Origin: Holosporaceae bacterium
GTDB taxonomy: Bacteria > Pseudomonadota > Alphaproteobacteria > UBA3830
Length of the DNA: 10,574 nucleotides
NCBI GenBank assembly: GCA_031282785.1
Contig: JAITDB010000010.1
Coordinates: forward strand, 1-10,574
Direction of reading: 5' to 3'
Shown here: piece after piece, positions 1 to 5,782 of the stretch
Numbering within the stretch: position 1 is the stretch's first letter
How the letters are laid out: each line of letters starts with the position of its first letter
Position numbers and translations under genes: made by a program
Notes under the pieces: generated by a model
Databases searched by the model: none
What the model saw: only the letters and a program-made list of their open reading frames with translations
What the model was told of the DNA's origin: nothing

Positions 1-32
1 CACGCTTTCCCTACCCGACGCTCTTCCGATCT
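1..32. other. Residual Illumina adapter at contig end (not genomic)
   Basis: The first 32 bases match the 3' part of the Illumina TruSeq universal adapter (ending GACGCTCTTCCGATCT) at 30 of 32 positions. The mismatches are at position 4 (G for T) and position 15 (C for A). The last 17 bases match without error. Genomic sequence therefore starts at about position 33. Read on the minus strand, the adapter adds false codons (Arg-Ser-Glu-Glu-Arg...) to the open reading frame that ends here. Confidence 0.93.
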
Positions 33-1409
33 TACCTGATCCTGTGGTTGCAGTGCCGGTGCTCCCCCTTCTGCTCCTGTCTGCAGTTGCTGCAATTGCG
101 GTAGTAGTACCTGATCCTGTGGTTGCGGCGGTACCGGCGCTTCTACTGCTGTCTGCACTGACTGTCCTGCATAAGGATAAGGCTGTCCTGCAGGATAAAA
201 CTGTTCTACATAAGACGGCGGTGTTCCCCCTACTCCTGCTCCTGTCTGCACTGGCTGCCATCGCGGTCGTGGTTGCTGATCCTGTGGTTGCGGTTCCGAT
301 GCTCCCCTTCGTATCACGACGGGTACGGGTGCTGCTGACTTTGGCCGATGTCCAGACGGCCGCCCCTGCGGTGTCCCCCTTCTTCGTATCACCGGTGCCG
401 GCCCTGCCTGCTGATGTCCAAACGGCTGCCCCTGTGGTTGCAGTACCGGTGCTCTTACACCCCCTACACCTGGTCCTACTGGCCCTGCCGGCTGATGTCC
501 AAACGGCTGCCCCTGTGGTTGCGGTGCCGGTGCTCCTACACCCCCTACACCTGGTCCTACTGGCCGAAGTCCAAACGGCTGCCCCTGTGGTAGTGGTTGC
601 TGCCACTGTGGTAGTGGCTGCTGCCACTGTTGTTGCGGTACCGGTACGCCCCCTACACCTGGTCCTACTGGCGCTGGTGCTAGTGGCTTGTTTAACAATC
701 TGGATATAAAGTTGGCATAGTCAGCAAAATATTTTGCATCCCTCTCATATGCAGCGCGCTGATTCTCTTTGGCCCATACATCATACTGTAAAATTCCATG
801 AAAAAACTTATTACTAGTATTAAATACCAAATTTTTGAGCTCAGAAATCTCTCCCACTAAACTATCAATATCTTTTATGCAGTCATTTTTGCGCTGCGTA
901 CAGTAACTCTGCACGTCAGCATCAGAGATTGATGCCAGATCCAATTTCCCAGATGCATCACTGTGCCCGTCAGCCGATTTTTTAAAAATACTTGAATACT
1001 TGCTATAAAAATCTTTTCCGGTTTTACCACTTGTACTCGCATCATCGTTGCCTTTGGCGTTTTGAGCTATACACTTGGCAAAAGCCTTAGCATTCTCAAG
1101 AGAAGATTTTTTCCCCATAGCCTTATGTATCACAAGACTATACTTCTCTGTAAGCTCATTTGAAGCTTTCTCATCTGACGAAACTTTACTTACCTCTAGA
1201 TAAAACTTCTTCGCCACCCTACTAATCGAAGACTTTTCCTTATTAAGCCTTTTGATTACGTCCTCAGACACGCCAGCAGTCTTGAATTCCGATGCCTCCG
1301 GTAGCCTCACAACTGCAGCGTCCTTCTCACGCCCCTCAGCTGCTACAAAACCCCCCGAACAAATGGAAAAGAACAACACCGACGAGAGCATTAACATACT
1401 CTTTTTCAT
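33..1409 (-). CDS. Secreted Pro/Gln/Gly-rich repeat protein, 3' end missing
   Basis: I do not recognise a family. The frame starts at ATG 1409 with a GTGAGG ribosome site 5 nt upstream. It stays open for 459 codons to the adapter junction, so the C-terminus is missing. Residues 1-24 look like a signal peptide: MKK, a hydrophobic core, then V-A-A before Glu25. Residues 25 to about 240 are rich in Lys, Ser, Asp and Ala and look mainly helical. From about residue 242 the protein becomes a low-complexity Pro/Gln/Gly/Val region built of repeats. One type is QGQPFGHQ followed by VGPGVGGV and APxxQP; others are QWQQPLP and PQPQDQ. The start lies 27 nt after the stop of the upstream beta-barrel gene, so the two are probably cotranscribed. 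An exported or surface-exposed repeat protein is the best description. The function is unknown, and copy number in the repeat region could be mis-assembled. Confidence 0.85.
36..305 (-). repeat. Second, diverged in-frame repeat family at the contig edge
   Basis: The string CTGATCCTGTGGTTGC recurs at 36, 111 and 276 on the plus strand, spaced 75 and 165 bp (both multiples of three). It encodes QPQDQ or a close variant on the minus strand. Around the last two copies, longer stretches (about 75-130 and 239-300) are also similar to each other. The contig stops inside this array, which fits an assembly break caused by repeats. Confidence 0.75.
411..644 (-). repeat. In-frame 81/72-bp tandem repeats in the Pro/Gln-rich gene
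   Basis: Near-identical units start at 411, 492 and 564 on the plus strand. The first period is 81 bp (27 codons) and the next 72 bp (24 codons); the difference is a three-codon Ala-Gly-Pro insertion. Each unit encodes QGQPFG, then a short variable piece, VGPGVGGV and APxxQP. All unit lengths are multiples of three, so the frame is kept, as expected for a selected protein repeat that can change copy number by recombination or slippage. More diverged units continue toward position 340. Confidence 0.85.
588..629 (-). repeat. Two tandem 21-bp units encoding QWQQPLP
   Basis: Two adjacent 21-bp units (629-609 and 608-588) each encode Gln-Trp-Gln-Gln-Pro-Leu-Pro and differ by a single synonymous base. 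They sit at the start of the Pro/Gln-rich region, just before the longer 72/81-bp units. Confidence 0.85.
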
Positions 1410-1436
1410 TTAAACCTCACATTTTGACAAAAATAA

Positions 1437-2381
1437 TCAAATATACCAAGAAGCCATCAGCCTAATAGCATAACTCTTTACCCTCTGCTGCAACTCAATT
1501 GTCCTTGCACAGGAGATATCTGCCTGCTCCGTTTCAATATTAGCTTCGGAACAAGTTATACTGCTATTTTTCTTGGCCTCAAATCTATGCTCCCCCTCCA
1601 AACGAATGGATAGAGAATCATTGACAGCAAAATTCACACCTACAGCGATGATCGGAGTCAATTTGGACATCTTTACCTTTCCATTGATACCGAAAACCTG
1701 GGCATTAGTGGTAATAAACGCTCCACCACCTTTCAAATAAAATATAACATCTCGCTTTGTCGAAACGTTATATCCAAGAATAATGGAAACGCTAGGAATC
1801 AAACCAGAACTGCTCGTGGTATACTCCAAATCGTCAATCTTTTTTGAGACCCTATTGCTGCTTCCAAAATCCAAAAGCCCCTCAAAACCACAGGAAAAGC
1901 CGTTATTGAATCCAAAACAATAACCAAACCCTAAAACACCAGATACGTGATTATTATGCTCACTCAACGGCTGTAACCTGCGATACATTTCAAAATCAAA
2001 TATTTCGCCGTCGTCATTTATACGCGTCACTCTAATCTCACTAAATCCTTTTTTCGATGCCCACGGTATGAACTCATCGCTAAATTCAGCATCTCCGTAG
2101 TAATCAAGAGCCTCATCCGACTTGAGAACATACTTCACATCAGCCTTCATATCACTCTGCACAGACGATCCCCCTAGACCAGCAAGGATATAAGGACCAC
2201 TGCTGCGTCGCTTTCTGCATCCTTGATTGGACTCAGATTCCAAGTTACCAGTATCATCACTCGGACGCGTATACTCTTCACCTATGGGCGTGCTTTCGCC
2301 TGTATAACTATCAGCAAACGCTGCCCCAGACGCCATTATCGCCGCCAAAATAAAACATGAAGCAAATCCTTTACTTCTCAT
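1437..2381 (-). CDS. Outer-membrane beta-barrel / surface-antigen-like protein
   Basis: The protein has 314 residues. Residues 1-23 form a clear Sec signal peptide (hydrophobic core, then A-F-A before Asp24). An acidic, disordered-looking linker runs to about residue 58. From GPYILAGLGG (62-71) to the end the pattern is alternating and glycine/aromatic-rich, as in small beta-barrels: GVLGFGYCFGFNNGFSCGFEG, ILGYNV, FYLKGGGAF, IIAVGVNFAV, IRLEGEHRF and a last strand YAIRLMASWYI. The pattern is like opacity-type porins and the rickettsial surface-antigen family, but I cannot assign a named family from sequence alone. The start is supported by an AGGAGG site 5 nt upstream. It is the first gene of a probable two-gene unit with the repeat protein 27 nt downstream. 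Cys residues in 277-291 may pair. Confidence 0.78.
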   Translation of the reverse strand: MRSKGFASCFILAAIMASGAAFADSYTGESTPIGEEYTRPSDDTGNLESESNQGCRKRRSSGPYILAGLGGSSVQSDMKADVKYVLKSDEALDYYGDAEFSDEFIPWASKKGFSEIRVTRINDDGEIFDFEMYRRLQPLSEHNNHVSGVLGFGYCFGFNNGFSCGFEGLLDFGSSNRVSKKIDDLEYTTSSSGLIPSVSIILGYNVSTKRDVIFYLKGGGAFITTNAQVFGINGKVKMSKLTPIIAVGVNFAVNDSLSIRLEGEHRFEAKKNSSITCSEANIETEQADISCARTIELQQRVKSYAIRLMASWYI

Positions 2382-2386
2382 AACCC

Positions 2387-2392
2387 CCTCCT
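2387..2392 (-). promoter_or_regulatory. Strong ribosome binding site of the beta-barrel gene
   Basis: AGGAGG, inside the longer run AGGAGGGGG, lies 5 nt before the ATG at 2381. It is the strongest Shine-Dalgarno site in the window, which fits a highly expressed surface protein. Confidence 0.8.
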
Positions 2393-2401
2393 AACAACAA
2401 A

Positions 2402-2407
2402 ATTATA
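2402..2407 (-). promoter_or_regulatory. Candidate -10 box for the surface-protein unit
   Basis: A perfect TATAAT lies on the minus strand 20 nt before the ATG at 2381. It would give a leader of about 14 nt that still contains the ribosome site. No good -35 hexamer sits 16-18 nt further upstream, so the promoter is either activator-dependent or a chance match. Confidence 0.35.
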
Positions 2408-2726
2408 GCTTCAAGGTACTCAAATAGAGACACAACTCATAAGCGATCATGTCCGCCACTTGCAACCAACCGTACATCATCCAAATGAGAGATGCAATAG
2501 CCCCCGCGGGATTTTTTTTGTTATTTTGAGAAAATTTATATTTGATGCAATTTGCAATATGTCCCGAATCAAAACCACTAAAAAACGTTATTTTTCATGA
2601 TAATATCCGCTTTTTAAATGAAAAAAATATTTCGTTTGGCATTTGCGATATTGTCTGCGAAGCATGCAGGCAAACCCTTTCATATTTCAGAAAAAAATAA
2701 AAAATCCGTTTGCATTAAAAATTTTT

Positions 2727-4298
2727 TTATATTTTTTTTTCGTCAAGAGCTCTTTTAATGAAAATAATTCCACTAATAATTAGAATCATCATCAAAAAAA
2801 ACCGATCTCCGTATTTTCTGTAGGGAGTCTCATTAGGCAACTTCTGCGGTACGCGGAAATCCACCACTCCGGAAGTCCCCAGCGGAATGCGACATATCTC
2901 TCTGCCGCAGGGATCGAACACGGCACTGATGCCGTAATTGGTGCAGCGCATCAGCGGAATCCCCAGCTCCACAGAGCGCGCTCGTACAATCTGCAGATGC
3001 TGATACGGCTCCGATGTCGGACCAAACCAGGCGTCGTTGGTGAGATTTATGATCACGTCGGCAATCTCGTTTCTGGGCAGAAAATCCAGCGGAAACACGG
3101 CCTCATAGCATACTGTCATCGCCACTTTCAGACCGACATCCAGAACGCGCGGCGCTTCTCCGACATCAAAGTCTCCAATGTCGTTGGCTATGCTACGAAA
3201 CGGCAAAAAAATAAAATTGCGAAAAGGAATATACTCTCCAAACGGAACCAAATGAACTTTGTCGTAGTTTGCGATGTTTTCGCCCAGATGATCCAGCACA
3301 ACAACGCTATTGTGAATCTTTCCGGTGCCCAGATCCTCGCGCACCGCTCCTAAAATTACTCGAGTTCCGGGAGTCAGCACCGATCGAAAACAATTTTTGA
3401 GGTCTTCTTGCCGCTCATTGTATAAATATGGCAGCGACGCCTCAGGCCAAATCACAAAATCCAGATTGTCGGCACTAATACTGCAGCCCAGATGCTTCCA
3501 GAAATGCTGCTCCGCCTGACTGCGGTCGTTTTTATCCCTCTGCGCCAAATTGCACTGCACTAAACGACATCGCTGAGACGTAAACTGCGTTTCATTGGAA
3601 TTTATTCTGAGAATCCCAAAAGATATCACGAAAATAAATAAAAATGCGAGAACCGACGCCGAAATTATCGCGTTTTTTTTGTCCCGACGCCTCAGGAACA
3701 GAAAAAAAACTCCTCCCAGACAGCACATCAGCATTGTAATAAGACTAAATCCATAGACTCCAACCAAACTCAGAGGTTGCAAAAAAATTTCGTCGCAGTT
3801 CCAGATGTAGGCCGGCAAAATCCACGGAAATCCTAGCGAAAAATGTCCGTAAAAATACATCGCCACGGAGCAAAAAGACGGCAGTAGCAGCATTTTTTCG
3901 ACTATATCTGCAGAAATTTTTTCGGCTAACCACGTAGCGAATGCCAACTGACACGAAAAATACGCCGGCACTGCAGCCACAGCAAAAGGTATCAAAATCC
4001 AATGACGAGCGAGATCAATGGTCAGCGGATACGCTAGCCAATACAAGCAGCACACGTGCAGCGCCATAAAAAACACGAACGAATGCAGAAAAATTTTCCT
4101 GGAGTTACTTAGTTGATAGAAAAACCATCCGAAGGATGCCAAAAACGCCGGAAAAAAATTCAGCGGAGCAAATCCCAGCGCTCCTATGGCTCCGGCCAAG
4201 CCGTAGCGAAAAACGTTGCTGCGTTTTGACCTACTTCTCGGGAAATTCCAGGTACATTTTAGATGCCGCTGGTCCCTTTGATCCTTTATATTTTCCAT
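2727..4298 (-). CDS. lnt: Apolipoprotein N-acyltransferase
   Basis: Lnt transfers an acyl chain from phospholipid to the N-terminal diacylglyceryl-cysteine of lipoproteins in the inner membrane, the last step of lipoprotein maturation. The 523 residues fit the family length. Residues 33 to about 228 hold several hydrophobic segments. Residues 240-480 form the nitrilase-like domain, and one more membrane segment follows at about 500-515. The catalytic triad is visible: E286 in WPEASLPY, K347 in YDKVHLVPFGEYIPF and C397 in VCYEAVFP, with NLTNDAWFG (418-426) following. The ATG at 4298 lies 68 nt inside the upstream dCTP-deaminase-like gene and has only a distant GGGAG (15 nt). The 32-residue charged N-terminal extension is therefore uncertain. 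No other ATG precedes the first membrane segment, and the only near alternative is TTG at 4199. Translational coupling to the upstream gene is likely. Confidence 0.95.
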   Translation of the reverse strand: MENIKDQRDQRHLKCTWNFPRSRSKRSNVFRYGLAGAIGALGFAPLNFFPAFLASFGWFFYQLSNSRKIFLHSFVFFMALHVCCLYWLAYPLTIDLARHWILIPFAVAAVPAYFSCQLAFATWLAEKISADIVEKMLLLPSFCSVAMYFYGHFSLGFPWILPAYIWNCDEIFLQPLSLVGVYGFSLITMLMCCLGGVFFLFLRRRDKKNAIISASVLAFLFIFVISFGILRINSNETQFTSQRCRLVQCNLAQRDKNDRSQAEQHFWKHLGCSISADNLDFVIWPEASLPYLYNERQEDLKNCFRSVLTPGTRVILGAVREDLGTGKIHNSVVVLDHLGENIANYDKVHLVPFGEYIPFRNFIFLPFRSIANDIGDFDVGEAPRVLDVGLKVAMTVCYEAVFPLDFLPRNEIADVIINLTNDAWFGPTSEPYQHLQIVRARSVELGIPLMRCTNYGISAVFDPCGREICRIPLGTSGVVDFRVPQKLPNETPYRKYGDRFFLMMILIISGIIFIKRALDEKKI

Positions 4299-4755
4299 TA
4301 TATTTTTTTATTTCTCCCTGGGGTGTCCAGAAGGTTACCTGTCCGATTTGCATTCCCGGATAGATGGTAACCGGCTGCACCGCGTTTAGCTGCAGCGTCA
4401 CCTGACTAATGGAGCCTATGTCAATGAGATCCGCCGTGATGTTTATGAACAGCCCCAGTCTTCCAATCGAAGATCGTCCTCTTATTATTGGGCAGAAATA
4501 ATCGCTGCCAATGATCTCTTTTGTGCATCCGAGATACACCGTGCCACTGGCCAGCGTGATGCCGCTGTCTGGAATAACGATTTCTCGTACGTCATTGCTT
4601 CTTTTTGCGTCCAAAACATGATCGTTGTAGACAAGAAGCCGGTCTCCAAGAGTGAAATTATATGAATTCGGATTCAATTGCACTGTGTAAAACGGCTCAA
4701 TAACGATTTTTTTCTCCTGCACATTTTTGAGGATTTCATTTCCGGTGAGAATCAT
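4231..4755 (-). CDS. dCTP deaminase-family protein, copy A (catalytic Glu replaced by Gln)
   Basis: This 174-residue protein belongs to the dCTP deaminase/dUTPase superfamily. Family enzymes are homotrimers that convert dCTP to dUTP, supplying dUMP for thymidylate synthesis. Visible landmarks are NPNSYNFTLG (28-37), GRSSIGRLGLF (93-103), ITADLIDIG (106-114), IYPGMQIGQVTFW (131-143) and a C-terminal KYKGSKGPAASK nucleotide-tail-like motif. R94, S95, S96 and R99 match R110, S111, S112 and R115 of E. coli Dcd. With no gap between, the position of the catalytic E138 is Q122 here (TLQL, codon CAG), so classical deamination is doubtful. A GGAG site lies 6 nt before the ATG. The gene starts 17 nt after its paralogue and its end overlaps lnt by 68 nt. 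It could be an inactive partner, a nucleotide-binding protein or a divergent enzyme. Confidence 0.88.
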   Translation of the reverse strand: MILTGNEILKNVQEKKIVIEPFYTVQLNPNSYNFTLGDRLLVYNDHVLDAKRSNDVREIVIPDSGITLASGTVYLGCTKEIIGSDYFCPIIRGRSSIGRLGLFINITADLIDIGSISQVTLQLNAVQPVTIYPGMQIGQVTFWTPQGEIKKYNGKYKGSKGPAASKMYLEFPEK

Positions 4756-4772
4756 TTTTTACTCCGCTTCTA

Positions 4773-5306
4773 CTACGTCGTTTTCTGACAAAATTCCGTA
4801 TAAATTTCGCTGGACTTCGCATGGGAAAATTTATCGTATTTTCCTTTGTACTGCAACGATTGATCGCCAGTGGTTTTCCAAAAAGATACCTGTCCGATGC
4901 GCATCATGGGATATATTTTCAGTGGCTGCACTGCTTTTAGCTCCAGTGTCCACTTGTGTTTGGCTCCGAGATTCCCGAGGTCAGCGGTAATCTGCAGAAA
5001 TAATCCCAGACTCCCTAGAGACGCTTTCCCCATGAGAGACGGCACAAAAAAATCGCTGCCGATCTCCTCAAATGTATTAGCCAGATAGGTCTTGTGGGGA
5101 GATAAAACATACCCGTCGTCGGTAAAATTAATTTCGTGATAGGAAGTTCGCCGCTTGGGATCCACCGGCAAATCCGATATCTCCAGCAAATTATAGTCGA
5201 TTCTGTAGTCACAGCTGTTGGGATTCACCATTGCCTCGTCAAAAGGACTTATATGAATCAGCCCTTTTTCCACGCAATCTAAAATCTCGTGATAGGTGAG
5301 TATCAT
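4773..5306 (-). CDS. dCTP deaminase-family protein, copy B (Glu kept, Arg/Ser/Arg lost)
   Basis: This 177-residue paralogue of the next gene aligns with it without gaps through the core (29 of 50 residues identical over 94-143). It keeps the position equivalent to the catalytic Glu of E. coli Dcd (E122, in TLELKAVQP). The conserved GRSSxxRLGL loop is degenerate: GKASLGSLGL, with K94, A95 and S99 in place of Arg, Ser and Arg. Its C-terminal tail (KYDKFSHAKSSEIY) also lacks the usual GPxxSR-like motif. Alone it is unlikely to bind and deaminate dCTP in the standard way. It is the first gene of a probable unit with copy A and lnt. A GGAGG lies 11 nt before the ATG, and a candidate promoter ends about 40 nt upstream. 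Whether it makes a mixed trimer with copy A is inference. Confidence 0.85.
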   Translation of the reverse strand: MILTYHEILDCVEKGLIHISPFDEAMVNPNSCDYRIDYNLLEISDLPVDPKRRTSYHEINFTDDGYVLSPHKTYLANTFEEIGSDFFVPSLMGKASLGSLGLFLQITADLGNLGAKHKWTLELKAVQPLKIYPMMRIGQVSFWKTTGDQSLQYKGKYDKFSHAKSSEIYTEFCQKTT

Positions 5307-5346
5307 GCCACAAACTGCCTCCGAAGCTTCCCTAGTACTTCAAGAG

Positions 5347-5375
5347 ACTATGGCATAATATGATACTCCTTGCAA
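5347..5375 (-). promoter_or_regulatory. Candidate promoter of the dcd-like/lnt unit
   Basis: On the minus strand TTGCAA (5375-5370) and CATAGT (5352-5347) are separated by 17 nt. Each matches the sigma-70 consensus at 4 of 6 positions. The start site would fall near 5340, about 34 nt before the ATG at 5306. An overlapping TATTAT (5360-5355) is an alternative -10 box but lacks a partner at the right distance. Confidence 0.4.
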
Positions 5376-5553
5376 GAATAAGAAAAAAAACATCAGAGCT
5401 GCTTACGTTTTTTTTCTTTTAGGTATATTTTTTTTCTGCAAGCGATTTTTATCACTAAAATAATTAATTTCATATCATATATTTTACATATAATTCTAAA
5501 ATTTCCGATTCTGTATCTCCAAAAAACCACCAAAATTACCAGTCAAGGTTTTT

Positions 5554-5685
5554 CCAAGTAAACGCTTATCACCCAATGATTAATTTTTTTAAGACCAGAT
5601 TAATATAATTTATGAAAAAGAAACCTCAAAAAATAAAGCCTTGAAAATTGCAATTCAGATGATAACGCTGTCTAGGCTTACTTGG
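5554..5685. repeat. Imperfect inverted repeat in the gyrA-dcd gap
   Basis: CCAAGTAA (5554-5561) is the exact reverse complement of TTACTTGG (5678-5685). Just inside, TTATC (5566-5570) pairs with GATAA (5661-5665), leaving unequal internal bulges of 4 and 12 nt around an AT-rich loop of about 90 nt. This could be the closing stem of a structured RNA or a relic of an inserted element, but chance is possible in such AT-rich DNA. Confidence 0.3.
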
Positions 5686-5782
5686 TTAGAAATCATTCAA
5701 GATACAAAATCTACTTTGCAGACACATCTCGCATACGATGCCACTAGTCGCGATAGCATTGATGCCTCTGGCGGCTCGGCGG

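Larger units (their letters stand above)
2382..2726. other. 345-bp AT-rich intergenic region between lnt and the surface-protein unit
   Basis: No coding region is seen here. It holds the candidate TATAAT (2402-2407), a small GC palindrome CCCGCGGG next to a T run (about 2503-2518), and many A/T homopolymers. A short inverted pair GCAAAC/GTTTGC flanks an A/T-rich stretch near 2668-2714, but it is too weak and widely spaced to call a terminator for lnt. The gap suggests that lnt and the surface-protein genes are separate transcription units. Confidence 0.6.
5307..5782. other. 476-bp AT-rich intergenic region downstream of gyrA
   Basis: This is the longest non-coding gap in the window. All frames are short or shadow-like and no tRNA-like fold was recognised. 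It contains the candidate promoter of the downstream unit (5347-5375), many A/T homopolymers and an inverted repeat (5554-5685). No GC-rich hairpin with a T tract is visible just after the gyrA stop, so the end of the ssb-gyrA transcript is unclear. A small RNA or a decayed gene cannot be excluded. Confidence 0.55.

Noticed and set aside
44..709. Plus-strand 221-codon open frame rich in Val, Leu, Pro and Ala
   Set aside because: It is the antisense shadow of the Pro/Gln-rich repeat gene on the minus strand. The minus frame has a signal peptide, a ribosome site and continues through non-repetitive sequence to 1409, while the plus frame is confined to the low-complexity part.
2501..2518. CCCGCGGG followed by T8 as a plus-strand terminator
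   Set aside because: The palindrome would leave a loop of only two bases on a 3-bp stem, and no plus-strand gene lies upstream.
2668..2714. GCAAAC/GTTTGC inverted pair as the lnt terminator
   Set aside because: The stem is only 6 bp with a loop of more than 30 nt, and the T-rich part lies in the loop rather than after the hairpin.
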